A stretch of DNA of 33,702 bases from Clostridiales bacterium (GTDB lineage Bacteria; Bacillota; Clostridia; Oscillospirales; Oscillospiraceae): contig JAHZBA010000005.1 of assembly GCA_019423635.1 (NCBI GenBank), positions 73,689 through 107,390 on the forward strand, in the 5' to 3' direction. Numbering within the stretch: the stretch's first letter is position 1; each line of letters opens with the position of its first letter. Position numbers and translations under genes: made by a program. Of the stretch, positions 15,288 to 22,896 are shown piece by piece. The notes beneath the pieces are model-generated. The model was not told the DNA's origin. It made no database searches and saw only the letters and a list, made by a program, of their open reading frames with translations.

Positions 15288-16012
15288 TCGACAAGCGACT
15301 GTATTGCGAGACCTTTTCCAGGCTGTGTGCCTCTGAGGAAGCCAAAAAGGAGGTCTTTCAAATGATGAACGAAACAAAGCACCGGGCGCGTCTGCCCGGA
15401 ATTCTGCGGGCGGGCGCCATTGCCGCCGCCATGACCATGGCCCTGGCGGTCACCGCCGGAGCGGTGGATCTGGCCACAGGCGGGGCGTTCTTCCAGAGTC
15501 TGCGGGAGGTCTGGTCCGATGGCTATGAGACCCGCTACGAGGCCGTGGACCGGGACGGCAACCCCTTGACGGTCAGTGTGAGCCAGGGGGCCACGGTGCA
15601 TACAACAGAGGACGGACATCTGCTGCTCCGGGCCGCCGGGGAGGAAGTGGACATCACCGATGCTATGGCAGAGGAAGGCGCCTATCACTTTGAAAAGGAG
15701 ACGGAGCGCCGCACCGTGGTTGTGGACATCGCCGGCACTCTGGAGGACTGGACGCTGACGGAGACCGTCACCGGAGAGGACGGCGTGATTTACAGCTCCA
15801 GCTTTACCAGCGACGATATGCCGGGGGATATTACGATCTCCAGGTCCGACGCTGTGGGAGAAGGACAGGAGGATGGCAGCGTGAATCAGAGCTTTGTGAC
15901 GGTCACCGACGATGGGGAGGACGGCATGACTGTGACGGTTGAGGAGAGCGGTGCCGCTTCGTATCCTGGGACCTCCCATGATTCCCACGCCAGTGTGACA
16001 CGGAAGCCCTGA
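15284..16012 (+). CDS. Single-pass membrane protein, probable anti-sigma partner
   Basis: The product has 242 residues. A cytoplasmic N-terminal helix (1-38: LYCETFSRLCASEEAKKEVFQMM) resembles the sigma-binding region of membrane anti-sigma proteins. One membrane segment spans about 42-62, and an outside domain of about 180 residues, rich in Thr, Asp and Glu, has no recognised family. The start overlaps the sigma-factor stop and follows AAGGAGG, so the two are translated together. The anti-sigma role is inferred from gene order and topology; no zinc-binding HxxxCxxC motif is present. Either the signal acts on the outside domain or the protein is a target of the sigma factor. Confidence 0.65.
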   Translation: MIDKRLYCETFSRLCASEEAKKEVFQMMNETKHRARLPGILRAGAIAAAMTMALAVTAGAVDLATGGAFFQSLREVWSDGYETRYEAVDRDGNPLTVSVSQGATVHTTEDGHLLLRAAGEEVDITDAMAEEGAYHFEKETERRTVVVDIAGTLEDWTLTETVTGEDGVIYSSSFTSDDMPGDITISRSDAVGEGQEDGSVNQSFVTVTDDGEDGMTVTVEESGAASYPGTSHDSHASVTRKP

Positions 16013-16051
16013 AAAACGGCGGAGAGAACTACTCAACGCGCCGCGTATCGC

Positions 16052-16088
16052 AAAAAGCGGGGACAGGAATTTCCTGTCCCCGCTTTTG
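16052..16088. terminator. Bidirectional terminator between the anti-sigma gene and the XRE gene
   Basis: A long GC-rich stem (AAAAGCGGGGACAGG with its inverse) has A-rich and T-rich flanks on either side. It serves both converging genes. Confidence 0.88.
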
Positions 16089-16089
16089 G

Positions 16090-16305
16090 TTACCGTTCTT
16101 TTGTGAGTCCAAGCAGGTAGTCCGTCGAGACGCCGTAGTATTTGCTGAGTGTGATTAGATGGTGGATGGGCATTTCGTTGGCCCCGCGCTCGTAGCGGGC
16201 GTACATGGTCTGGGAAGTTCCCAGAACCTCGGCAATCTGCGTCTGTGTTTTATCCGCGTCTTCCCGCAGATCCCGCAAAATACGTACATAGTCCATCCCG
16301 TTCAC
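16090..16305 (-). CDS. Small XRE-family transcriptional regulator
   Basis: This is a compact Cro/C1-type helix-turn-helix protein of 71 residues: RILRDLREDADKTQTQIAEVLGTSQTMYARYERGANEMPIHHLITLSKYYGVSTDYLLGL. The recognition helix is TSQTMYARYE and the end YGVSTDYLLGLT is typical. A GTG start at 16305 is chosen because it lies six bases after GGGAGGG. A longer frame from ATG 16329 would place that ribosome site inside the gene, and ATG 16296 is also possible. There is no partner domain. A dyad about 30 bases upstream suggests autoregulation. It stands alone, converging on the sigma/anti-sigma pair. Confidence 0.82.
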   Translation of the reverse strand: MNGMDYVRILRDLREDADKTQTQIAEVLGTSQTMYARYERGANEMPIHHLITLSKYYGVSTDYLLGLTKER

Positions 16306-16332
16306 GTCAGTCCCTCCCATCTGTTCCATAAG

Positions 16333-16348
16333 ATTCTACACATAGAAT
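16333..16348. promoter_or_regulatory. Dyad upstream of the XRE regulator
   Basis: ATTCTA and TAGAAT flank a CACA centre (perfect 6-bp arms). The dyad lies just upstream of the XRE ribosome site in an AT-rich region, a usual position for an autoregulatory operator. Confidence 0.45.
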
Positions 16349-16497
16349 TTATCATAAAAAGCGGCATATACGCGCAAGAAATACACAATTTTACTATATA
16401 AAAGTTGGGTTTTCTTCAAAAATTAGAAATAATATCCAAAAAAGCGGGGCCGGCCCCGGGGCGGTGGATTTCTGCCGCGGCCGGAAGTGTATTTTCC

Positions 16498-16526
16498 TTT
16501 ACAAGTGACCTCATTCCGGGTATAAT
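16498..16526 (+). promoter_or_regulatory. Sigma-A promoter of the DEAD-box helicase gene
   Basis: TTTACA (16498-16503) and TATAAT (16521-16526) are spaced by 17 bases, about 40 bases ahead of the start. Confidence 0.87.
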
Positions 16527-16567
16527 ACGAAGCAGAAGCAATTTCTGGACAAAAGAGGAATGAAACC

Positions 16568-17722
16568 ATGGAATTTACACAGGGCGTCCGGTTTGACAGT
16601 TTGGAGCTGTCCCCGGAGATCTTACGGGCCGTGGAGCAGCGGCAGATTGAGGTGTCCACCCCCGTGCAGGCGGGCTGCATCCCCCCCATGATGCAGTGGC
16701 AGGATGTCATTGCCAAGGCACCCACCGGTACGGGCAAGACCTTTGCCTACGGCATCCCCATCATTGAACACATTGACCCCCAGGACGAGAGCGTCCAGGC
16801 GGTGGTCCTGGCGCCCACCCGGGAGCTGGCGATTCAGATCACGGAGGAGTTCCGGCTCCTCTCCGCCTATAAGCCCGGTGTCCGCACGGTGTGCCTCTAC
16901 GGCGGCGCCCCCATCGGCCGGCAGATCGACACGCTGAAAAAGCACCCCCAGATCGTGGTGGCCACGCCGGGACGGCTCAGCGACCACATGAAGCGCCGCA
17001 CCGTCCGGGTGGATACGGCCCGGACCGTGGTGCTGGACGAGGCGGACCGAATGCTGGACATGGGCTTCATCCACGACGTCACCCGCCTGCTGGACAAGAT
17101 GAACAAGCGGCGGAACCTGGGGCTCTTCTCCGCCACCATCTCCCGGGAGGTCATGGACATTGCCTGGGTCTATCAGCGGGATGCCGTGGAGATTACCGTC
17201 CGGGAGGACGAGGAGAACAAGCCGGACATCAAGCAGTTCCGCATGGACGTCAGCTATGACGGAAAGGCGGATGCCATTGAGAAAATCCTAAACGAGACGG
17301 GCTTTGACCGCTGTATGGCTTTTTGCAATACAAAAGGCACTACAGAACGTATTACAAAATTTTTGCAGATGCGGGGCATCGACGCCGAGTGCATCCACGG
17401 CGACATCCCTCAGAAAAAGCGGGAGCAGGTGATGAACAAGTTCAAGGAGGGCCGCCTGCGGGTGTTTGTGTCCACGGATGTGGCGGCCCGGGGCATTGAC
17501 GTGGACGATGTGGACATCGTGTTCAACTGCGACGTGCCCGATGAGAACCAGGACTATATCCACCGGATCGGCCGCACAGGCCGGGCCAAGCGGCAGGGCG
17601 TGGCGGTGAGCCTGATTGCCGATTATCCCTCCAAGATGCGGATTGACGACATTGCAAAGCACACCCACAACGAGATTGTCCCGGTGAAGTTTGACGAGGA
17701 TGGCCGGCTGGCGCCGGTGTGA
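16568..17722 (+). CDS. DEAD-box ATP-dependent RNA helicase
   Basis: This 384-residue protein consists of the two RecA-like domains only, with no C-terminal RNA-binding extension. The Q motif (F-D-S-L...TPVQ, about 9-34) comes first, followed by Walker A APTGTGKT (51-58), APTREL (82-87), TPGRL (133-137), DEAD (157-160), SAT (188-190), STDVAARGID (302-311) and HRIGRTGR (332-339). It unwinds short RNA duplexes in ribosome assembly, decay or cold response; the precise role is not determined. It has its own promoter and terminator, so it is monocistronic. Confidence 0.93.
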   Translation: MEFTQGVRFDSLELSPEILRAVEQRQIEVSTPVQAGCIPPMMQWQDVIAKAPTGTGKTFAYGIPIIEHIDPQDESVQAVVLAPTRELAIQITEEFRLLSAYKPGVRTVCLYGGAPIGRQIDTLKKHPQIVVATPGRLSDHMKRRTVRVDTARTVVLDEADRMLDMGFIHDVTRLLDKMNKRRNLGLFSATISREVMDIAWVYQRDAVEITVREDEENKPDIKQFRMDVSYDGKADAIEKILNETGFDRCMAFCNTKGTTERITKFLQMRGIDAECIHGDIPQKKREQVMNKFKEGRLRVFVSTDVAARGIDVDDVDIVFNCDVPDENQDYIHRIGRTGRAKRQGVAVSLIADYPSKMRIDDIAKHTHNEIVPVKFDEDGRLAPV

Positions 17723-17763
17723 TTCCAAAAGGGCGGTACTTGCCGGCAGGAGGCCGGAAAACA

Positions 17764-17795
17764 GCAGGGAGGGGGTTGCCCCTCCCGCTTTTGTT
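17764..17795 (+). terminator. Intrinsic terminator after the helicase gene
   Basis: GGGAGGGG (17767-17774) pairs with CCCCTCCC (17779-17786), followed by GCTTTTGTTTT. Confidence 0.85.
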
Positions 17796-17936
17796 TTGGG
17801 CAGATCAGAGCTTCCGGCGGCCTGGTCCGGCGGCAGGTGGAGAGGGCCGGAGGCCCTGGGGAGACAGCCGTGCCGCCGATCTGTGAACAGTTTTGAAATT
17901 TTTGTCATCAATTTGTTACTTTTTCCCCGCTGAGCC

Positions 17937-17965
17937 TTTACAAGTCCGACGAAATTTTTTATAAT
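17937..17965 (+). promoter_or_regulatory. Sigma-A promoter of the peptide-binding lipoprotein gene
   Basis: TTTACA (17937-17942) and TATAAT (17960-17965) are spaced by 17 bases. It shares TTTACAAGT and TATAATACGA with the helicase promoter. Confidence 0.87.
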
Positions 17966-18029
17966 ACGAGGGAATCTGTTTTGAATGCGGCCGGAGGACG
18001 GCCGGTTTTCTCTGGAAAGGAGACGTTCT

Positions 18030-19679
18030 ATGCGAGTGCGTTTCATGGCGCTGCTGCTGGCGGCGGCGCTTTGTGGTTCCCTGGCAGGCTGCGGGCAGCA
18101 AAAGAGCAGCACCACTCTCTCCGTGTGCGTGGGGGAGGGGGTTTCCACCCTGGACCCCATCTACGTCCAGGACACTACCAGCCAGACCGTGCTGGCCCAC
18201 CTCTATGAGAATCTGATGCGGGTGTCGGCGGAGGGGACCGAGGCGGCGGTGGTCAACGGCATGGCGAAGAGTGTGGAGACGGAGGAGAACCTGGACGGCA
18301 CCGTGACCTACACCTTCCAGCTCCGCACCGCCCGGTGGTCCGACGGGGAAAAGGTGACAGCGGAGGATTTTGTCTACGCCTGGCGGCGCCTGGCGGACCC
18401 GGCCAGCCACTCCCCCAACGCGGCGCTTTTGAGTGTGGTCAGCGGGTATCAGGAGGCCCGGCGGGCCAAGGATATGAGCCTCTTGCAGGTGAGTGCCAGA
18501 AACGACACCACCCTGGAGGTGACCCTCAACGGCAATTACGACTGGTTCCTGCGGGAGGTCTGCACCTCTCCCATGACGGTTCCCCTGCGGCAGGATGTGG
18601 TGCAGCGGCTGAAGGAGGCGGCTGCCGGCGAGGAGGGGATGTCCTGGTGGGGGGTGCCCTCGGCTCTGGTGACCAATGGGCCCTATGTGGCCGGGGAGTA
18701 TGCGCCGGGGAGCCACCTGACTCTCACCGCCAACGAGCGCTATCAGAGCAGTCAGGCCGGCCCGGAGACGCTGACCGTCCAGTTCGCCGCCACGGCGGAG
18801 GAGGCCCAGGCGCTGTATGACCAGGGACTGGTGGACGCGGTGTGGCCCCTGACGGAGGAGCGCCTCACCGAGCTGGCGTCCCAGGAGGGGTGGACGCCCC
18901 TGTCCCAGTTGGAGACCTACGCGGTGGTGTACAACTGCAGCCATGAGCTGCTGGCCGACGGGCTGATCCGCAAGGCGCTGGCCATGACTGTGGACCGGGT
19001 GGAGCTGGCGGAGCTGGCCGGCGTCACGGCGCTGCCGGCAGAGGGGCTGGTGCCCCCCGGCGTGCCGGAGAATGAGGAGGGGGACTTCCGCACCCGGGGC
19101 GGCGCGCTGCTGGACAATGACACGGAGACCTTCCTGGAGCGCTGCCAACAGGCGCGGGAGGCGCTGAACGAGGCCGGCTACAGCGGCGGAGCAGAGCTGG
19201 GAGAGCTGGAGTACCTCTATGTGGAGGACGGCGTCAGCGGCGCCGTGGCGCAGGCGCTGAGCAGGCGCTGGCAGGATCTGCTGGGGGTGACGGTGACACC
19301 GAGGGCGGTGGCAGACCGCCAGGAGCTGTGGGCCGCCCTGCGGGCCGGGGAGTATGCCCTGGCGGGGGTAGAGCTGGACGCCTGGGGCAACGATGCGGAG
19401 TGCTTTTTGATGTCCTGGACCTCCGACAGCCAGGACAACGTGGCCGATTACGAGAACAGCGCCTACGATACGCTGATGTCCATCATCGCCCACGCCGCCG
19501 ACGGCACCGCCCGCATGGGCTGCCTCCATGACGCGGAGGCGCTGCTGCTGGAGGACTGCGCCCTGACCCCCCTGTACACCAAGGGCACCGCCTGGACGCT
19601 GCGGGAGACCCTCACCGGCGCCTGCCGGGACGGCCGCGGCTGGTTCAATTTCTCCAACACCATCGCAAAGACGAATTAA
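18030..19679 (+). CDS. Peptide ABC transporter substrate-binding lipoprotein (SBP family 5, OppA-like)
   Basis: The 549-residue precursor starts at 18030, behind GGAAAGGAGA. Residues 1-22 form a lipoprotein signal peptide with lipobox LAGC, so the mature protein would be lipid-anchored on the outer face of the membrane at that Cys. The mature part follows the OppA pattern: VSTLDPIYVQDTTSQTVLAHLYENLM, then RWSDGEKVTAEDFVYAWRRLADP, then long alpha/beta lobes ending with a weak C-terminal helix. Such proteins bind oligopeptides or similar ligands for an ABC importer. No permease or ATPase gene is next to it, so it is an orphan that either shares a distant transporter or acts as a sensor. Confidence 0.9.
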   Translation: MRVRFMALLLAAALCGSLAGCGQQKSSTTLSVCVGEGVSTLDPIYVQDTTSQTVLAHLYENLMRVSAEGTEAAVVNGMAKSVETEENLDGTVTYTFQLRTARWSDGEKVTAEDFVYAWRRLADPASHSPNAALLSVVSGYQEARRAKDMSLLQVSARNDTTLEVTLNGNYDWFLREVCTSPMTVPLRQDVVQRLKEAAAGEEGMSWWGVPSALVTNGPYVAGEYAPGSHLTLTANERYQSSQAGPETLTVQFAATAEEAQALYDQGLVDAVWPLTEERLTELASQEGWTPLSQLETYAVVYNCSHELLADGLIRKALAMTVDRVELAELAGVTALPAEGLVPPGVPENEEGDFRTRGGALLDNDTETFLERCQQAREALNEAGYSGGAELGELEYLYVEDGVSGAVAQALSRRWQDLLGVTVTPRAVADRQELWAALRAGEYALAGVELDAWGNDAECFLMSWTSDSQDNVADYENSAYDTLMSIIAHAADGTARMGCLHDAEALLLEDCALTPLYTKGTAWTLRETLTGACRDGRGWFNFSNTIAKTN

Positions 19680-19686
19680 AGACAGC

Positions 19687-19722
19687 GCACCCCGGACGCC
19701 GCAGGCGTCCGGGGTGCTTTTT
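19687..19722 (+). terminator. Intrinsic terminator after the lipoprotein gene
   Basis: A 14-bp perfect stem (19687-19700 with 19704-19717, loop GCA) is followed by TTTTT. The stem may also serve the converging rubrerythrin gene. Confidence 0.92.
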
Positions 19723-19747
19723 GTCTGGGGAAGAGAACGGCTGCCTT

Positions 19748-20356
19748 TTATTTCACCAGCCCGCCGGCGTAGGGGGCCATCTCCAGGCGGAGGAAATATC
19801 CCTGGTCATGGGTGCAGACGGGACAGACCTTCGGGGCCTCCAGGCTCTCCTGGATGTGGCCGCAGTTGAGGCACATCCAGCCGCACTTGACGTCGGAGAC
19901 GAAGAGCTTGCCGCCCTCCAGCAGGTCCGCCAGACGGCCGAAGCGGTCTCCGTGGCTGCGCTCAATGGGGGCGATCTTCCAGAAGGAGGCGGCGATCTGG
20001 GGGAAGCCCTCTTTCTGGGCGGTGTCTCCAAAGGACTTGTACACCGGGTCGAATTCCTCATATTCGTTGTGCTGGGCCCGGCGCAGCAGCTCCAGCACGT
20101 CGTTGGTGAGATCCACCGGATAGCCTCCATCGATCTGGACAGTGCCGCCGGCCAGCTCCTTCATGTGGTTGTAAAAGATCTCCGCGTGCTCCAGCTCCTG
20201 TCCGGCGGTGAACTGAAACACCGCCTCCAGGGCCTGGAGCTTCTGTCCCCCGCACAGGGCGGCGGCATAGGTGTAGCGGTTTCGGGCCTGGCTCTCCCCG
20301 GCGAAGGCCCGCATCAGGTTTTTCAGTGTCTCGCTGCTTTTGAAATCCACGCTCAT
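19748..20356 (-). CDS. rbr: Rubrerythrin (diiron peroxidase with rubredoxin-like domain)
   Basis: The start at 20356 follows AGGAGG by eight bases and gives 202 residues. Residues 5-140 are the ferritin-like four-helix bundle. Its probable iron ligands are Glu21, the ELEHAE site (Glu54, His57), a glutamate near residue 98, and the E-R-S-H site (Glu132, His135). Residues 155-195 are a rubredoxin-like iron site with Cys162/Cys165 (CLNC) and Cys178/Cys181 (CPVC). Rubrerythrins reduce hydrogen peroxide in anaerobes. It stands alone and diverges from the kinase-like gene. No clear promoter is seen upstream. Confidence 0.93.
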   Translation of the reverse strand: MSVDFKSSETLKNLMRAFAGESQARNRYTYAAALCGGQKLQALEAVFQFTAGQELEHAEIFYNHMKELAGGTVQIDGGYPVDLTNDVLELLRRAQHNEYEEFDPVYKSFGDTAQKEGFPQIAASFWKIAPIERSHGDRFGRLADLLEGGKLFVSDVKCGWMCLNCGHIQESLEAPKVCPVCTHDQGYFLRLEMAPYAGGLVK

Positions 20357-20785
20357 CAGAGATTCCTCCTGTCCGGGATGATCTCCTGAGGGAAGGAGCA
20401 TCCCGTTTGATTTGGGTTGGTTTGTGCGCTGCTTCGAGGCGGTCCGCCCCTCTCCGCCCTGCGGGAAGCGATTCCTGCGGCGGCACCGGCAGGCAGGGCG
20501 GTGATCCCTCCCGGGCGGTTCCCCTGGGGGATATCCTGATGGAGAGGATTTCCTGTTTCCAGCGGTTTATACATGAACGCACCGGACCGGTGCGTTTTCT
20601 CTGGTCCCGCACTTCGACAGCTTTCGACAAACTTCTTGTTTTTTCGGCAAACCTCTGGTATTCTGTTGGTGCCGCAGGCAGGCTTTTCCTCGTGTGGAAG
20701 AACCGTATGCGGCAGATGATACATAGGATGTCAGACAGGGCCGGCGCCAAGTAAGGACGCGGCGAAGGGCCGGGAGGGATGTTTC
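20357..20785. other. Divergent regulatory region between rubrerythrin and the kinase-like gene
   Basis: This 429-bp stretch contains no supported gene. It holds a 21-bp perfect dyad at 20576-20596 (AACGCACCGG and its inverse around one base), a tandem TTCGACA at 20613-20619 and 20623-20629 spaced by ten bases, and a plus-strand promoter at 20636-20664. The rest is featureless to me. Confidence 0.5.
20636..20664 (+). promoter_or_regulatory. Probable promoter of the kinase-like gene
   Basis: TTGTTT and TATTCT are spaced by 17 bases. The leader to the start codon would be about 115 bases. Confidence 0.55.
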
Positions 20786-21595
20786 ATGAATTCAGAAAAA
20801 GGCGAGCTGTTGGCGCTGCTGCCCGGGATTGCGTCACAGGCACGAAGCGCCTTGACCAACCTTCGTATGGCGGAGCTGCAGCTGGTTCCGGCAGAGGCCC
20901 GGGAACGGGACCCGGCACTGGACCGGCAGGCGGCGCTGATGGACCAGAGCTATTACCGCCTGCTGCGGCTGGTGAACAACCTCTCCCTGGCGGCCTCCCT
21001 GGCGGAGGGCTGGCAGCCACAGCTCCGGGACCGGGAGCTGGTGGAGCTGGTGGGGGAGCAGTGCGAGCAGGCGGCGGGACTGGCGGAGGCCATGGGATTG
21101 CAGCTGCGCTTCGTCTGCACCATGGAGCGGCACCTGTGCGCGGTGGACGGCGACGCGCTGGAGCAGATTCTCTACCAGCTGCTGTCCAACGCCATGAAGT
21201 TCACCTCCGCAGGGGGCGTGGTTGCAGTGGAGCTGCGGGCGGCGCCGGGGAGGGTGCTGCTGTCGGTGGAGGACACCGGCTGCGGTATCCCGGAGGAGCG
21301 GCTGGGGACGCTGTTTGAGAGCGGAAGCCGCGGCAGCCAGCCGGAACTGCCGGTCTACGGGGCGGGGCTGGGTCTGGCGGTGTGCCGCCGTCTGGCAGAG
21401 GCCATGGGCGGCGCCATGCTGGCGGAGTCCCGGGAGGGGAAGGGGAGCCGTTTTACCCTCTCCCTGCCGGACCGCCGGCTGGGCGGAACCGTCTCCGACG
21501 TCCGCTTTGACTACAGCGGCGGGTTCAACCGGACGCTGCTGGGATTGGCAGACGCCCTGCCGGTCAAGGCATTTTTGCTGCGGAACCAGGAGTGA
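20786..21595 (+). CDS. Histidine-kinase-like ATPase protein lacking a phosphoacceptor histidine
   Basis: This soluble protein of 269 residues starts nine bases after GGGAGGG. The N-terminal 75 residues form helices resembling a kinase dimerisation domain (IASQARSALTNLRMAELQL ... DQSYYRLLRLVNNLSLAA). The usual H-E-x-R/H-E-L-R histidine is replaced by Q-A-R; the only histidine in the protein is His116, outside this region. The ATP-binding domain is intact: N box LLSNAMKF (132-139), DTGCGIP (163-169) and GAGLGLAV (192-199). There is no membrane segment, and no response-regulator gene is adjacent. It may be an ATP-binding scaffold, an anti-sigma-like kinase or a partner of another kinase; the function is not known. 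Confidence 0.8.
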   Translation: MNSEKGELLALLPGIASQARSALTNLRMAELQLVPAEARERDPALDRQAALMDQSYYRLLRLVNNLSLAASLAEGWQPQLRDRELVELVGEQCEQAAGLAEAMGLQLRFVCTMERHLCAVDGDALEQILYQLLSNAMKFTSAGGVVAVELRAAPGRVLLSVEDTGCGIPEERLGTLFESGSRGSQPELPVYGAGLGLAVCRRLAEAMGGAMLAESREGKGSRFTLSLPDRRLGGTVSDVRFDYSGGFNRTLLGLADALPVKAFLLRNQE

Positions 21596-21603
21596 GTATC
21601 CGG

Positions 21604-21641
21604 AAAAAAGGCTGTGAGTTCCTTCACAGCCTTTTCTTTTT
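21604..21641 (+). terminator. Intrinsic terminator after the kinase-like gene
   Basis: AAAAGGCTGTGA (21606-21617) pairs with TCACAGCCTTTT (21624-21635), followed by a T/C tract. Confidence 0.88.
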
Positions 21642-21654
21642 CCGAAAAAGCGTG

Positions 21655-21660
21655 TATGAT
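21655..21660 (+). promoter_or_regulatory. Possible -10 element of the mnmA transcript
   Basis: TATGAT lies just after the preceding terminator, but the expected -35 position (TTTTCT at 21632) is weak. It would place the transcript start immediately before the candidate structured leader. Confidence 0.4.
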
Positions 21661-21666
21661 GGTCCG

Positions 21667-21768
21667 GGACCTGTTTGAAACGCGGCGGGGAGCCGCAGGG
21701 AAGTGCCCTCCGGATCAGGGCGGATCTTTGCAGGCGGGCCGCCGGTTTCAGATCTTTCAAACAGGACC
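21667..21768 (+). ncRNA. Candidate structured leader RNA of mnmA
   Basis: Bases 21667-21680 pair with 21755-21768 (13 of 14 pairs, CCTGTTTGAAA core) and enclose a region with several further hairpins. These are GCGGC/GCCGC at 21682-21696, AGGG/CCCT at 21697-21709, and GGCGG (21719-21723) with CCGCC (21739-21743). A closing helix around a multi-arm junction is the layout of riboswitch-like leaders. It lies about 15 bases before the mnmA ribosome site. I match it to no family I know, and no ligand can be proposed from sequence alone. Confidence 0.4.
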
Positions 21769-21796
21769 GGCGATTTCCAAAAGGGAGGTGAGGCGG

Positions 21797-22873
21797 ATGC
21801 CCCATACGTTTGTGGCGATGAGCGGCGGGGTGGACAGCTCCGTGGCCGCGCTGCTGCTGGAGCAGGCAGGACACCGGCTCTCGGGAGTTCACCTGCGGCT
21901 GCTGCGAGGCGAGGAGACGGAAGAGACGGGGAGCCGGCGCTGCTGCAGCCAGCCGGACGCGGAGGACGCGGGTCTGGTGGCCCGGCGGCTGGGGATTCCC
22001 TATTATGTATTTGATTTTTCCGGGGTGTTTCAGGAGACGGTGATGGAGGACTTCATCCGGGAGTACCGCCGGGGCCGAACCCCGAATCCCTGCATCGTGT
22101 GCAACCGGGCGGTGAAGTTCGGCGCCCTGCTGGACCGGGTCCGTACGCTGGGGGGAGACTATCTGGCTACCGGCCATTACGCCCGGGTGGAGCGGGATGC
22201 GGCCTCCGGGCGGTATCTCCTGAAGCGGGGGCTGGACCGCCGCAAGGACCAGAGCTACTTCCTCTATTCCCTGACCCAGGACCAGCTGGCCCACACCCTC
22301 TTCCCTCTGGGCGGCCTGGACAAGGCGCAGGTCCGGCGGCTGGCGGAGGAGCACAACCTGGTGAACGCCCGAAAGCGGGACAGCCAGGACATCTGCTTTG
22401 TGCCGGACGGGGACTATGCGGGCTTTATTGAACGAGCCTGGGGGCAGGCCGCCCCGGCGGGGGATTTCCTGGACCGGGAGGGCCGCAGGCTGGGCAGCCA
22501 CCGGGGCCTGATCCGCTATACGCTGGGCCAGCACAAGGGGCTGGGCCTGTCCACCGAGGAGCCCCTCTATGTGCTGGAGAAGGACCCGGAGACCAACACC
22601 ATCCGTCTGGGACCCGACAGCGCCCTGTGGAGCCATACCCTGACGGCAGAGCAGGCCAACTGGATCGCAGTCCCGGCGCTGGAGGCGCCTATGGCGGTCA
22701 CCGTCAAAACCCGCTACAGCCAGCGGGAGGCGGAGGCTGTGGCGGAGCCCCTGCCGGGCGGGCGGTTCCGCGTGACCTTTGCGGAGCCCCAGCGGGCGGT
22801 GACCCCTGGTCAGGCGGCGGTGCTGTACGACGGAGACCAAGTAGTAGGCGGCGGCGTCATCTGCGGGCCTTAA
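21797..22873 (+). CDS. mnmA: tRNA-specific 2-thiouridylase MnmA
   Basis: The product has 358 residues from the ATG at 21797, behind GGGAGGTGAGG; a longer frame upstream would run through the leader and is rejected. MnmA adds sulfur to U34 of tRNA-Lys, -Glu and -Gln. The PP-loop ATP site AMSGGVDSSVA is at residues 7-17. NPCIVCN places the activating Cys102, and DSQDICFVPDGDY places the second catalytic Cys200. The FLYSLTQDQL and ATGHYARV segments are typical. No cysteine desulfurase gene adjoins. The gene appears to be monocistronic, with a structured leader. Confidence 0.95.
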   Translation: MPHTFVAMSGGVDSSVAALLLEQAGHRLSGVHLRLLRGEETEETGSRRCCSQPDAEDAGLVARRLGIPYYVFDFSGVFQETVMEDFIREYRRGRTPNPCIVCNRAVKFGALLDRVRTLGGDYLATGHYARVERDAASGRYLLKRGLDRRKDQSYFLYSLTQDQLAHTLFPLGGLDKAQVRRLAEEHNLVNARKRDSQDICFVPDGDYAGFIERAWGQAAPAGDFLDREGRRLGSHRGLIRYTLGQHKGLGLSTEEPLYVLEKDPETNTIRLGPDSALWSHTLTAEQANWIAVPALEAPMAVTVKTRYSQREAEAVAEPLPGGRFRVTFAEPQRAVTPGQAAVLYDGDQVVGGGVICGP

Positions 22874-22896
22874 CCGGGTAGCGCTGAGAGAGGCGG

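Noticed and set aside
17916..19529. 537-codon reverse-strand open frame
   Set aside because: It is the mirror of the peptide-binding lipoprotein gene, with no recognisable protein features.
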